A stretch of 64,000 bases of DNA, from the NCBI GenBank assembly GCA_002104985.1, contig MCGO01000081.1, forward strand, positions 1 to 64,000. The letters run 5' to 3'. The notes under the pieces were generated by a model. The model saw only the letters and a program-made list of their open reading frames with translations, was not told where the DNA came from and did no database searches. This DNA is from Rhizoclosmatium globosum (lineage: Eukaryota; Chytridiomycota; Chytridiomycetes; Chytridiales; Chytriomycetaceae). Position numbers and translations under genes: made by a program. Positions 41,427-52,970 of the stretch are shown in pieces (position 1 is the first letter of the stretch; each line of letters begins with the position of its first letter).

Positions 41427-42070
41427 CGAAAAGTTCTATTTTCATGAACACAAATACTGTATTTCTCCAGAATGAAGCAACTAAAAAAGAAATGAAACCA
41501 CTTCCTCCAAAACCCCCATTCCATCGTCGAAACGGCAGTAATAGAAGCCAAGTGGTTGTCAAACGACCCACCCGGCTCCAAATAAACTACCACCAGTATT
41601 AAAAAATAAAACTAAGAAACTCGATAACCTTCAACCAAAACCAACAGCACACACTCCATTCATGCTTGTCTAGAAGCTTTTTTTTTGTTGCTTGAGAAAG
41701 GGAACGAATGTTGGTTTGAGACGTAGTGTTGGAATGACATTCAGTGGGAGTAGAGAGCAGACTCGGAGCGAAGGACTCTTGGAAGGTTCCAGGAGAGAAT
41801 GGGGCCATCTTGTCTTGGAGTCCGAGACTTGGAGTTTGGTCGGCAGACCAAGAAGAGAGCTTTTTGGTTCGAGAAAAAAGGAGCGCGCGAATATTTATAC
41901 CTCTTGGTGGCGAAGAGTCAAAACAAACAAGAGTCATTTGGACACTGTGATTATGTGGTTAAGTTTTGTGAAGAAAAAAGGAATAGAGGTACTTTCTTCA
42001 TTTTGGAAAATCTCTGTAAATAACCAAGGAGGAAAAAAACAAATAAAACAAAAGCAGAAGCGATAGGGAC
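41427..42070. other. Intergenic, glycosyltransferase upstream / membrane protein downstream
   Basis: 644 bp. Overlapping short ORFs on both strands (up to 124 aa) show no family motif and no credible splice partners. Treated as non-coding. Confidence 0.5.
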
Positions 42071-43067
42071 TTAGTTCATCAACTTGGAGTTGGTTCGGTA
42101 AACAATCGTTCTTGATGGGGTATTATAATCGTGATTACTCAAACTGCTGTTCTTTCCTGCAGAATTTGAAGGAGCTGAGACATTGCTCATTCGGGATTGC
42201 AACATGACAGACTGTCTTTCATCTTTGAAGTACATTTCGAGATTCATCATTCTCACGTAGATGTAATTTTGTGCGGTATACACAAGTGTCATTGTGTTTG
42301 AGTCGAGGTTTGCGTGGTTCATCGCCATCACAACAGGATTAATAATCAAAGTCACCACTGACCGTAGAACTGAGTTCGGTCAAGTCGAGTTAATAGTAAT
42401 CGTACCAGACAAAGAAACACAAACCATTCTCTTTCATCAGTTGGAACCATAATGATTGATATTCTAATGCACGGTTCTCTGGTTTTAAAAACATGGTCAC
42501 CGAACCTGCCGTAGCCACAACGTCGCAAATAATGTCGGCAATTGTATAATGAAATCCGGCTAATTCACTATAGTTATAGTTGCACACGTTTGCAACCGGG
42601 TCCCATGAACCACCAGTCCACACCAAGTCTGCAATCGTCCACGCAATTCTGTAAAGAAAGGCGATTATCGCCACCACAAGATAGACTTGACTCCTGTCCG
42701 TAACAATATAGCTCTTGTACAGAATGAAAATATTGAACATGATAAAATAGAAGTGCCAGATGAAGTTTGAAAACCAGTCTACAGGAACGCAGCTTCGTTC
42801 AGAAAGAGGGATCCACGTCAAAATTGAGAATATAAAACTAATCATCGCTCCGATATTGAAAAGAACAATTAAAGACGTGAGGAAGGGAGACTCTGTCCGG
42901 CCTTGTAAGATGTTTATCAGTCGTTTAGAGGATTTGAAAAACGCGACTGTGCACGCTTCGAAACAGATTCCCATCAGAAACGAGTTCAATGGAACTGTTA
43001 TAATTTGGAGAAGAGTGAGAGGCTCTGGCGGTGGTTCCAACGATTGGCAATCTGTTCCGTTGGACAT
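42071..43067 (-). CDS. Multi-pass (about 7TM) membrane protein A
   Basis: Two exons, 42425-43067 and 42071-42369, about 313 aa. Five hydrophobic helices in exon 1 (starting LLQIITVPLNSFLMGICFEA; others around FNIGAMISFIFSIL, FIWHFYFIMFNIFIL, VVAIIAFLYRIAW, ICDVVATAGSVTMF) and two possible in exon 2 (VVTLIINPVVMAM, TMTLVYTAQNYIYV). The start MSNGTDC is set by the paralogue and includes an N-glycosylation site (NGT). The exact donor is uncertain: GTTTGT after ENG keeps the frame into VLRSVVT. Topology resembles a seven-helix receptor but no GPCR signature (DRY, NPxxY) was seen. Confidence 0.7.
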
Positions 43068-43416
43068 CGGAGATTTATACGTAAATCTCTTGTCCGCCTT
43101 CATAAAGAAAAAGCAAACCCTCGTAGTTATAACTTCGTTCGAATTTTATTTGACGTAAGCCATGCAGGTTTTCTCATTCAACGCTTCAAAAAGATTTTGT
43201 TCCAGGTCTTAAAGGTGGCGAAGAGACTATATAACGCTTTTACAGGTAACAGTTATGATTCGTTCGCTTAGACAACAAAGCGGATCTATATGAAGACATT
43301 ACCATAATCTGCACGTTGGCGCAAGCTTTTAATATTTAGCAGGTTACTCTATTTCCAGTTCTCAAACCAAAAAAATATGTATAATTGTAGCTTTAAATTG
43401 TCAGAGTTACGTTAAA

Positions 43417-44398
43417 TTAGTTGTTTCGGTGAATAATTGTTCTTGAAGGAGGGTTGTATTCATTATTAACCACACTACTCCTCTTTCCTGTTGAATTCAA
43501 GTGTGCAGAAACATTGCTGACTCGAGACTGCAGCATAACGGAATTGCGCTGATCTTTGAAATACATTTCTAGGTTCATCATTCGCACATATGTGTAATTT
43601 TGGGCTGTGTACACCAGTGTCATTGTATTTGCATCAAGGTGTGCGTTATTCATAACAACTACAACTGGATTCACCATTAAAGTAATGACTGACCGTAGAA
43701 CTGAGTCCGGTCAAGTTGAGTTAAGAACAATCGTACCAGATAAAGGAACACAAACCATTCTCTTTCATCAGTTGGAACCATAATGATTGATATTCTAATA
43801 CACGGTTCTCGGGTTTCAAAAACATGGTCACCGAGCCTGCAGTAGCCACAACGTCGCAAATAATGTCGGCAATTGTGTAATGAAATCCAGTAACCTCACT
43901 GTAATAATAGTTGCATACGCCTGCAATTGGGTCCCATGATCCACCAGTCCACATCAAGTCAACAATCGTCCATGCAATTCTGTAAAAGAAGGCGAGGATC
44001 GCCACCACAAGATAGATTTGGCTTTTGTCTGTCACGATATAGCTCTTATATAGTACGAAAATATTGAACACAATGAAGTAAAAGTGCCAAATAAAGACCG
44101 AAAACCAATCTACAGGAACACAAGTACTCTCTGTGAGAGGGATCCATATCAAGATTGAAAATATAAAGCTAATCATGGCACCGAGGTTGAAGAGTACAAT
44201 TAAAGACGTGAGGAATGGGGACTCGGTGCGGTCTTGCAAGACATCAATCAGTCGTTTGGAAGATTTAAAAAACGCAACTGTGCACGCTTCGAAACAGATT
44301 CCCATCAGAAATGAGTTCAACGGCACAGTAATAATTTGCAGAATTGTGAGAGGTTCTGGTGATGGCTTCAGCGGTGGACAAGCTGTTCCATTTGACAT
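43417..44398 (-). CDS. Multi-pass (about 7TM) membrane protein B, tandem paralogue
   Basis: Two exons, 43756-44398 and 43417-43700, about 308 aa. Exon 1 is the same length (643 nt) as in the neighbour at 42071 and is nearly the same protein (LQIITVPLNSFLMGICFEAC; WDPIAGVCNYYYSEVTGFHY). The same N-terminal MSNGTAC, hydrophobic helices and intron position are conserved, along with the C-terminal MMNLEMYFKDQRNSVMLQSR motif. This supports both gene models and shows a recent tandem duplication. Function unknown. Confidence 0.72.
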
Positions 44399-44469
44399 TT
44401 ATGCGTTTTTTATGTAAATCTCTTGTCTGCTTTTATTCTGAATAAAAACGTACTCATTCTGATTGAGTT

Positions 44470-44620
44470 TTATACAGTCATGTGCTCACATTTGTCACTT
44501 CCACTTGATTTCGGTCCAGTTCTCGAGGGCAGTGTGATTTCGCGCCTCCTTTCTTTGAAGTACATTTCTAAGTTCATAAGTGGAATGTAAAACAAATCGA
44601 CATGAGCACACTTGTATATT
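44470..44620 (-). pseudogene. Relic third copy of the membrane-protein C-terminal exon
   Basis: On the minus strand a short frame reads AHVDLFYIPLMNLEMYFKER, aligning to the AHLDANT...MMNLEMYFKDQR exon of the two complete genes with a deletion of about ten residues. No matching 5' exon is present. It is a decayed or truncated third tandem copy. Confidence 0.6.
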
Positions 44621-44622
44621 CT

Positions 44623-45383
44623 TTAGCAATATGCGATGTTGTGCTTTACACCATTCTCTTTCTCTTCGTGTATAGCAACTTTCATTAAATCACACCTTAT
44701 TTGCGTCGAAAAGCCTTCCATCCAATTCCAAAAGCTGCTTCCAAAATCCTCGATTCGGTTGCGCTGATTGTCGCTGAGCTTTGACCAGTTTGAACGCATC
44801 CATGAATCGCATTTTGTTTCTAAACTGATTGTGAGAAGAGGGACATAATTCGGAGGACTGCAAACCTTGTCATAAGATACCAAATGATGATTGAGACGGA
44901 GCGAGAAGCGCCCAATTGACAGTGCACCAACACTCGAATGTTGTTAGAGAGAGCTTCTCCGATTATGTTACTGCACAGCTCGCCGATAGCATCAAGCGGT
45001 TGTTCGACCAAATCAAGGCATTCAATCTCGTACAGTATATGATCAGAGGGTGGTTCGGAGAGAATGGATGAGTCGCAGTTGATTAACCTCCATGATGGAA
45101 GTGAGTATGACTGTCCTGACAGGTTGATAATGCATCCTATCCGATTATCAGTAAGGGCTGGTATATGAAGCGCTGCATCAATCGATGATACATAGAGTGA
45201 ATCTGGAAGTATCGGAGAGAGTGTGAGGTCTATTGACGTGTCTTCCACAAAGCCAAAGGATTTAGTTGACGAGTGAACATGAACTCCGTTGATGGATTTT
45301 TCCCCGGTTATAGAAGTCTCTACTGTGGTGGCTGGCTTCAGGCGGTTGAGTTGAGAGCAAAGGACGTCAGCATTGATTGACAT
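44623..45383 (-). CDS. Dual-specificity protein phosphatase
   Basis: Two exons, 44866-45383 and 44623-44824 (41-bp intron), about 239 aa. The catalytic P-loop is VHCQLGASRS (Cys about 155, Arg 161, with the Cx5R(S/T) pattern). It is followed by the helix SVSIIIWYLM. Upstream, LYVSSIDAALHIPALTDNRI is the DSP start (the usual 'GS..AA......L...gi..IiN'), and ECLDLVEQPL sits at the general-acid position. Predicted cysteine-based dephosphorylation of Ser/Thr/Tyr phosphoproteins. The N-terminal 50 residues are unstructured. Confidence 0.8.
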
Positions 45384-45867
45384 TATTGAAGCTCGGAAGA
45401 ACCAAGAGTCAAAAGCATCGGATTCCCTCTGAATATGTCTTTATCTAGAGTGTTGATGGGTGTAATTTATCAAGGTGGCATCGAGGCGGTATTTGTGACA
45501 AATACTAAATTGCTAACTGCTTTGGCTGAGTCATTCAAACTCCTTTCAACATTCAACCGTTCGATTTCAATATATCAAAAGACTGTTGATTCCTGCTATA
45601 TATTGCTGAAGTAAAACTGAATCAAGGAGAACTCAGAGGAGAACTCAGAGGGAATTGGAGAGGACTTTGGGATTCAGAACGATACCTTAATACTTTTGAT
45701 ATTTAAACCTTTTGAAAACGAATTCGTGATTGTTTGTTAGTAAGTTCACGAACAGCTCGGTAAAGAAATGTTTGCTCAGCCTCAAAAAGCGGTCAAGATC
45801 GCAAAAAAGACCGAGTCAAGTCTTTTATCTGACCAGCATCACAGCACTCTTGAGACTGCGGATCACT
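45384..45867. other. Intergenic between phosphatase and LRR4 (divergent)
   Basis: 484 bp. Contains a short duplicated GGAGAACTCAGA (near 45627-45650). The upstream extension of the LRR4 frame back to 45730 has no family similarity. No other feature seen. Confidence 0.5.
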
Positions 45868-46920
45868 ATGGAATCGTTTACAATGGATACGCCGATAACT
45901 TCTCTTTCTCTGATGTCTCCTATGACTCAGTCACCATTCCAATTCCAACTACCCCCGGAGCTCACCTGCCTCATTTTTAGCTTCATCAACCCCTCCCTCG
46001 TGCACAAGTACCAACGACTGTGTAAACATATATACGCTTGTCTATCCGGCCAACACTTTGCCTTTATGAATCTATCGCGCTTCATTGGTACAATTACCCC
46101 ATTCACTCAACCCTCCTTCCCACCACTGCGCCGAAGAACAAACATCACCGAAATGGACCGCGCTTGGTGGTCCTGGAACGAACATTACCAGTACTTTTAC
46201 GCCACACTTCGGTTGCAATCCACAAAGCATTTGGAGTTGCCTTATAATAACTTGGTTGGCTCTATACCCGTGTCTATTGGGGCTTTGACGAACTTGACTT
46301 CACTAAATCTCCAAAATAACTGTTTGAGGGGTGTCATTCCGGCGAGTATTGGGTGCTTGGTCAACTTGTATGATCTTAATCTCAGCGGAAATAATCTGCA
46401 AGGTGGGATACCGCTTGAAATTGGTTGCTTGGTTAATCTCACCAGTTTGAACTTGTCTGCGAATGAATTGGGCGGATACATACCACTGTCGATTGGATAC
46501 TTGTCTCGGCTGAGGACTTTGGTGTTGAATCGAAACCAGCTTACGGGTCCTATTCCGTGGACGATTGGGTATTGTAGGGATATTCTGTTCTTGTCGCTCG
46601 GTGAGAATAAGTTGACGGGGGAAATCCCTGAGACACTTGGGTGTTTAACGAAGTTGAATGTTCTGGGGTTGGATAGAAATAGACTGAATGGAAGGATTCC
46701 GTTAGGCGTTTTTGGTCGACTAGTTAATTTGCAGTATTGCGGTTTGGAAGGAAACGAGTTAAAAGGCGATGTGCCATGGCATGAATTTTCATCACTCAAA
46801 AGTCTTGCGATTATATACCTGGGCGGAAACAGGCTTCGCAACTGCGATATGCCGTTGGGAAAAGTTGGTGTAAAATTGAATACTGTGCACGGATCATCGA
46901 CCAACAGATGGTGCAACTAA
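45868..46920 (+). CDS. F-box-like + plant-type LRR protein (LRR4)
   Basis: 350 aa from the ATG at 45868 (MESFTMDTPITSL); the frame is open further up to 45730 but that part is unlike the family. Head motif: FQLPPELTCLIFSFINPSLV then HKYQRLCKHIYACLSGQHFA. The linker is short (RAWWSWNEHYQYFYATLRL). About eight LRRs follow, with repeated IGCLVNLxxLNLSxNxLxG units of very even period. The following LRR gene at 47842 shares the IGCLxxL style, suggesting these two are close relatives. Confidence 0.83.
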   Translation: MESFTMDTPITSLSLMSPMTQSPFQFQLPPELTCLIFSFINPSLVHKYQRLCKHIYACLSGQHFAFMNLSRFIGTITPFTQPSFPPLRRRTNITEMDRAWWSWNEHYQYFYATLRLQSTKHLELPYNNLVGSIPVSIGALTNLTSLNLQNNCLRGVIPASIGCLVNLYDLNLSGNNLQGGIPLEIGCLVNLTSLNLSANELGGYIPLSIGYLSRLRTLVLNRNQLTGPIPWTIGYCRDILFLSLGENKLTGEIPETLGCLTKLNVLGLDRNRLNGRIPLGVFGRLVNLQYCGLEGNELKGDVPWHEFSSLKSLAIIYLGGNRLRNCDMPLGKVGVKLNTVHGSSTNRWCN

Positions 46921-47841
46921 ACCCTACTTTTCACTGTACTTTGTAAATATATGAATGTTCTTATCTCATTGATTCTTAAAGAACTGTGTAAACACAGAGT
47001 TTCTCCAGTTGAGTACTTCCGAGTCCAAAACAACAGACGGGACCCACGCAACACAAAGCACCACAACAACACAACAGCAAAGTACAACTCCCAAGCTCTT
47101 TTGGTAAGTCAATGATGTCTCTTGCTCCAAGAAACCTTTACTGAAATGGTACTGTTTCAACTAAACGAATGAGAATCCTCCTCGGAAAATATCACGAAAG
47201 GAATTCGTCCTGAGACTAAAATAATGGTGATAAGACGTTCAAAAAACACCTGATGTACTCCTTTTTGTATGAAGTGATATAATGTCAATTGAGCCACGAT
47301 TTCTGTTGGAAATTCGAAATGTTCGGAGATCGGGGTCTGTCGCCGTGGAAATTTCATTACGCATCGTCTTCTTAAATCGCATTAGTTTTTAAGCTATAAA
47401 TTTACCAAAACCGAGTTTCAAAGCCAATTCGGGTTCTGTTCATCTTGTCCACAGAACCAGTGTGGCTGTGTTGGCGTGGCGATGCCCGCTCCATTGAATC
47501 CCGACCGATTTCATTACTGAGATTTTTCAATTATACTTCAGAACCGATGTTCGCCTGACATCGTCGTCAATGTTATATTGATTAAGTACTTCAAAGAAAG
47601 AGACATATAATACTTCGATGAGTAACGAAGTCTTTATCACCATTGAGTTCTGATATGTTCATTTAAGGGGTGCTCAAAATTTTTGATTTCCGACTTTTAA
47701 GTTGCCGAAGGCCGACCCAGCCGTTTCCCGCTCCAAGTCACACAAGAAAAACCAGCAGCCCAGAGCCTCCTTGCCTTCATTGATTCAAAAACTCCCTTAT
47801 CCCCAACACCCTGCATACCCTCTATCGCACTATAAACAACA
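46921..47841. other. Intergenic between LRR4 and LRR5
   Basis: 921 bp, AT-rich. Small ORFs on the minus strand lack any recognisable motif. Nothing further seen. Confidence 0.5.
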
Positions 47842-48750
47842 ATGGTATCACCCTTCCAACAACTGCTACCACCTGAAATCATCCAACGTATCTTCAGCAA
47901 CATACATCCACGCTACGCACTCATGTACACTCGCCTCTGCCGGTCAGTATACCACGCTCTCAACGACCCACGGTTCGCGGAAATGAACCTTGCGAACTAC
48001 GTCCATGAAGATCACGGGTTAGACATGATTTGGTTCCGGTGGCCCGAAGTATACCAGGCCGCATATGCGGTCATGAAGTTGCGGAATGAAACGAGGATCG
48101 AGTGGACGAGTCGGTTCCGGCAGGTACACGCGGCCGGTGGGGACGTGGGTGGCGGAGGGGTGCTTCCAAGATCTGTTGGGTATCTGACGCAGCTAGTCAC
48201 GCTTGATTTAAGGGGTGTTGGGTTGTATGGCGGAATTCCACGGGAAATCGGGTGTCTTGTACAGCTTGTTGAATTGAATTTGTCCGGGAATTGGATGTCG
48301 GGACGGATCCCGAGTGAGATTGGGTGTTTGGGGCGGTTGAAGATGTTGGATTTGAGTTTGAATCGGTTGACGGGGCCGGTTCCGGATGAGATTGGGTTTT
48401 GTAGGGAGTTGCATTTCTTGCAGTTGAGTGGGAACTTGTTGGAAGGGTCGTTGACGGAGGCGGTTGGGTATTTGGATAAGTTGCATGTCTTGGCGTTGGG
48501 GTCCAATCGATTGAGTGGAGGGATACCCCGACAGATTGCGTTGATGAAATCCTTGCAGTATTTAAGTCTTGAAGGAAACTTACTGTCGGGAGAGGTTCCA
48601 TGGGAAGAGATCGGCGTTCTCCCGCAACTATCGATTTTACTGCTAAATGATAATCGCTTCACTGGACGTATACCATTTGACTTCATGCAATCATCTAAAA
48701 TGGATTATCGACGGTGGGATTTAACTGGAAACTATTTTACTATATGTTGA
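47842..48750 (+). CDS. F-box-like + plant-type LRR protein (LRR5)
   Basis: 302 aa, single exon. The clearest F-box-like head of the family: LLPPEIIQRIFSNIHPRYAL followed by YTRLCRSVYHALNDPRFAEM. The linker has WFRWPEVYQAAYAVMKLR. Seven LRRs follow (for example IGCLVQLVELNLSGNWMSGR). Base composition is noticeably G-rich in the LRR part (ggg/gtt rich), unlike LRR1-LRR3. No intron or membrane segment. Confidence 0.83.
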   Translation: MVSPFQQLLPPEIIQRIFSNIHPRYALMYTRLCRSVYHALNDPRFAEMNLANYVHEDHGLDMIWFRWPEVYQAAYAVMKLRNETRIEWTSRFRQVHAAGGDVGGGGVLPRSVGYLTQLVTLDLRGVGLYGGIPREIGCLVQLVELNLSGNWMSGRIPSEIGCLGRLKMLDLSLNRLTGPVPDEIGFCRELHFLQLSGNLLEGSLTEAVGYLDKLHVLALGSNRLSGGIPRQIALMKSLQYLSLEGNLLSGEVPWEEIGVLPQLSILLLNDNRFTGRIPFDFMQSSKMDYRRWDLTGNYFTIC

Positions 48751-49473
48751 TATAATATTTTCTTGTAAAGCTCAAGGCAATTAATTAAACGTTTCTTATT
48801 GTTATAAATCATAAGCTATCACAGGATGATGTGATTGCACAAAATGCTTCAGACACAGTTTAAATAAGTGGTTACACGAACTCAAAACCTCATAAAAACT
48901 CAGACACAAGAGGTGGCGTGATTGAATAAAAGACAATGCTGAAACTAACTTAACAATTTGAAATACGAATATACGGATGTAGTATGAAGAATGTCTCGAT
49001 TCCCTGTCTCTGAAAATAGTAAATCGACCTTTCTCAGATTCAAAGTAAACGTTTTATTGACATAGTTATTGACCTATGTCTTATCCTCACTCAATCCAAC
49101 AAAGTCAGACCCCTAAACTTGACTCAATTCTGATAAATCTTGAATAGTTGAGCAGGTTTCAGCATGTAGGTATCTTCAGACAAACGATCATTCAACCGAG
49201 CATTGTCTGACGCGGTTTCCAAAACTGCTGATCTCGTTAAATCGTGTTGGAGGTAAAGGAATAAGAGACATGAATAATAGGTCATGAGTCTCGAATCTTA
49301 TTGCTTCATTGGTTTGTCTCAATGAGGATAGTTGATGGTTGAAACCTTCAAAAATATAAAATACACTCATACCGAAAATCCGATGTTATAAACATAGCTT
49401 CATATAATTCGAATAGTTTCTGGGCAGTTTCAGGAGAAGAAAGAACAAGACAAAGGACTTCACCATTTTCCCT
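48751..49473. other. Intergenic upstream of KDZ element
   Basis: 723 bp with no credible ORF. Together with 55972-56212 it formed the original intergenic region ahead of TOP1 before the transposon entered. Confidence 0.5.
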
Positions 49474-49481
49474 CGTTTTTC

Positions 49482-49568
49482 CACCTAGTCTTTTTCACTG
49501 CTATGATAAAACATAAGAAACAATTTTTCCTATCGCCCATGCCTCATCAGCAGGGAAAAGAAAAGCGC
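49482..49568 (+). repeat. Left terminal inverted repeat of KDZ transposon
   Basis: 87 bp, starts CACCTAGTC; its reverse complement is at 55877-55963. Similarity stops at GCGC followed by GCGG (left) versus ACGC (right). Confidence 0.92.
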
Positions 49569-49641
49569 GCGCGGAGAACAAAAGTCTCGGACATCCATCC
49601 AACACACGACAACCTGTTCCCGACATCAAAACGTTCCAAAA

Positions 49642-51584
49642 ATGGCAAGTGCACCCTCAACAGCACTGCACACAACGAGAACTAATACGCAGATAAAACT
49701 ACAGGCTCAGCAGGGATCAAAGCGAAAGCGATCAGATGATGATATGTACTTCGGCCTTTCTCCGTTTCAGCTCCAACAACTCCGCTATCATGTCCATGGG
49801 CTTGGCGTCAAAGCAACTGAACCCTTTAAGAAAATGAACGAGGCGATTGCGGCTCTGTATGGTGTCAGGTATAACCAGATCACAGTAAGTAGTCTATTGT
49901 GATGAGCAAACTAAACCAGCAATGATCACAGGTTCTCATCAAGAGGATCGCGAAAGAAAGTTATAGTAACAATGACTACACTGATCCAACTCAGTTCCTG
50001 TTGGCACCGCCGGTAATTGAGCCTTTGCAATCACTTGCAACCAATTATACTCCAACGAGTGCTCCAACGAGTACTCCAATGAGTACTCCAAGTAAGTGAT
50101 AACAATGTTATCATCTTCTCTCCTTAGCTTCGTTTAATCGCGTGGATTTCTCCAGTTGCTCAACAACAGCAAAGTCCGAAACAACAGACTGTCGCTCATT
50201 CTAGTGACACTGACAGAGCTGCAAAAGAAATAGTCGTGATTCCAAAGCTCAGAACCGTTCGTCAAGTCGAAACGCCGAGAGTATACGACCAATACTTGAA
50301 ATATGCTGGAAAGCTCGTTGCAGGTACGAGTTACATGAGACATGAGACATTCGCTAATGCTAATCCGTTGATTTAGATTTAAATGCTGAAGGGCTCAGAC
50401 GCATAAATGATGGGGCTCCAAGTTACGAACCTGTCGACTTCACCAAATGGACTGCTGCATACAAACAACAACATGGAAGCACTTTATTTCAAATAATTAA
50501 GGGGCAGAAAACCGCAGAGCATAAGGCGTTGATGGAAAAGTGGAAACGTCAAGTAGAAGAGTTGAAACAGCACGGACCCAAAACCAAAGAGGTTTCAGAA
50601 AAAACGTTCGTTCGCGAGAGGAACAAGCTTGTTACTGCAACCAAAGAAAATATCAAAAAGCTTGCAGGTGATGTTCTTGTTGGGAGCAGTTTGTCATCTA
50701 ATTTGTCAAGTCAGCCAATTACGAAACTCAAACTCAGGGATATATGTACGATGTCATAAGTGGAAAGTCTATGAATATCAGTGCAGGCAAAGTTGGTCGA
50801 AAAGTCTCCAAAGAGCTGGAAAAGAAGTTGACATCTCACCCAGCTACTATGTTCGCCGCAGAACTGTACATGATGCACAAAAAAAACAACATTGGAACGG
50901 CAACAATGCTTGATGCATCCAATCAACTTGACATCTCATCGTTAAGGGCACGAGTAAGGGCAGGAATGCTTGAAAGGATCAATCACGAGCTCACAAGACT
51001 CAACCGAAAACAGTTCACGGTTGTCCAACTAAGCAAGTTGTTGCGACCTGAGGGATTTCACGGTGTTCGTTTGGAAGGGTTTGGTTTCACGCCAAAACAG
51101 TTCGGAAGTCTACGCACTACGGTAAGGGATTAAATATGAAAACATTCATTAATATAAATAAAAGGCTTGCGCTACAATATTGAAAGAGCTAAAGATTCCT
51201 GGAAAAATCCGCTTGGTCTTGGTGAAGCCTCCAGAAGACGATTCAGACTCCAACAAGGAAAACACCGCAGAGGATGACGACGGCAATTCAAATGACGAAG
51301 ACGTAGACGACGATGATGATGGTTTCGACGAAGACGTCGACGAGATTGACGAAGACGATGCGATCGAGGAAGACGAAGAGATCAACGCGATTGACGAAAA
51401 CGAAGGTGCGATTGAGGAAGACGGAAATATCAACGCAATTGACGATAACGAGGACGAAATTGAGGGAGACCAAGACGACGCGATTGAGGAAGATAATAAG
51501 AGTGTTGAAGATGCCAAGAACAATGAAAGTGCCCCAAACGACGTCGAAGACAATGGAGACGTGGAAAATGAAGAAAATTTGTGA
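49642..51584 (+). CDS. KDZ transposon accessory gene, acidic C-terminus, unknown
   Basis: Likely six exons: 49642-49884, 49932-50091, 50156-50323, 50377-about 50690, about 50738-51121 and 51165-51584. All joins keep frame except the fourth intron, whose donor I could not fix (intron or frameshift near 50690-50737). Features: a basic nuclear-localisation-type KRKRSDDD near residue 30, a helical core (DFTKWTAAYKQQHG; KWKRQVEELKQHGPK; KVSKELEKKLTSHP), a C-terminal fold with FTVVQLSKLLRPEGFHG, then about 110 residues of nearly pure D/E/N. No known family. A DNA-binding or histone-like accessory role in transposition is only a guess from the basic and acidic composition. Confidence 0.65.
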
Positions 51585-52970
51585 CTATATATACGGCGGG
51601 AGTTGGGTTGGGTGATTTGAGTTGGGTCAGTTGGAATCATCAGATGGAGTATGTTTTACACGCTCAAGTATTACTTCCTTTCACAGTTGCTTATTAAACC
51701 TTTCTCTCTCCTTTCTCTTTCTTTCTTTCTTTGTTCCTAAAATAACCAGCAAGATGCCGTTCTGTCCACTCAACCACAGCTGCAAATACCCAAACTCAAA
51801 TGTTGATATTCACTTGTGAGACGCTCATAAAGTTCAATCTAACTGTGAGACGCTCATAAAGTTCAATATAACTTAATAGAGCTGTTGTCACGACACGGAG
51901 CCTCAAAAACACAACTTCGCGATGATTAAATCAAAGCCTTTGATGCCAACAACAATGAACAAGTAAAGCTCTTCAGCCACATGATAACAAACATATAAGC
52001 TGTGATTGATGGATTGTTTTCGCTCATTAAGAACAGTGTCCTGCATTTAACCAAACAAATGGAGCGAAGGAAACCCAACTTAGAGTTCAGAGAGCAAGCT
52101 AGACAAAGTTTGGAATCAAGAAGACCATTTTCGTTCTATTTGAGCTGCCAATCGTACCCTCAAAAGCAAATTAAGCCAACTATAGAAGAAGTCGAAAATG
52201 AAATTAATGCTCAAAAGAACTTACGCTGAGTGTTTCCTGGTCATATTGTCCAATAAATTACACTCCGTGAAGTTTCATGTTTTGGAGGCATGTTTTCAAA
52301 AGAGTTTCGTCAACCTTTCAACCACTTTCAACCTTCTGAAACATCATTAGCTGAACAAAACCCGTTAAAGTAAATATCAGATCTTACTAAATAATACACA
52401 ATCTTCTTGATCGTGGTATTGTTACGCGTCTGTTGTCATTACCAGTTTCACTCTTCAGTTTTATCGCAACCAAACTCGCTCCACTCGTGCAAACACGACG
52501 CAATCGCTTCGTAGATCGATTAAGACTACCCCGTTTTCGACAGAGGTGAAGTTTGGTGTGTCCTGATTTTGTCAATCTTTCAATGTTTATCTTGTATCAA
52601 CACTTTCACTGTAAATGCACATAGACTTAAGCTTTCATGATCGATGCGTATAAACCTCCAGAATCAGTAAAAACAACACGCTCTTTCTATCGCAGGTAGT
52701 CATTGATCTCTGTCTTTTGCCGTTGGTGCGCTATTGAGGGCAGAATATCATGGATTTGGCTTCAGTATCAAAAAGATGGCCACATCACACTTATTTTGGT
52801 GTTCCGACAATGCGAATATGCATAATATACCATCATCTTCTCGCATACGAAAGCTTATGAATTTTGTCTGCTTCAGTCAGGAGCTGCAGTTTTTAGGGTT
52901 AATAACCGGCAAAACCGTATTCCAGTGTTATTGAAAATGCATCAACTTTACTTTTACTATCTTTTATTCA
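51585..52970. other. Convergent spacer inside the KDZ element
   Basis: 1,386 bp between the 3' ends of the two transposon genes. Contains a CTTT-rich run (about 51704-51734) and a 29-bp direct repeat (51815-51872). A 75-aa ORF at 52002 (plus) has no recognised motif. Likely non-coding. Confidence 0.5.
51815..51872 (+). repeat. Tandem 29-bp direct repeat
   Basis: Two adjacent copies of a unit starting TGTGAGACGCTCATAAAG, differing at one base (CTAAC versus ATAAC). Lies just after the 3' end of the accessory gene. Confidence 0.8.

Noticed and set aside
41599..41937. 112-aa minus-strand ORF between glycosyltransferase and membrane protein genes
   Set aside because: No motif, compositionally irregular, and competing ORFs on the other strand; not supported.
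46242..46916. 224-aa minus-strand ORF opposite LRR4 (and a similar one opposite LRR5 at 48012-48686)
   Set aside because: Regular repeats on the opposite strand of LRR coding DNA produce long antisense frames; the LRR reading has clear family motifs.
49503..49685. 60-aa ORF starting in the left KDZ TIR
   Set aside because: Mostly TIR sequence; the accessory gene has a better start at 49642.
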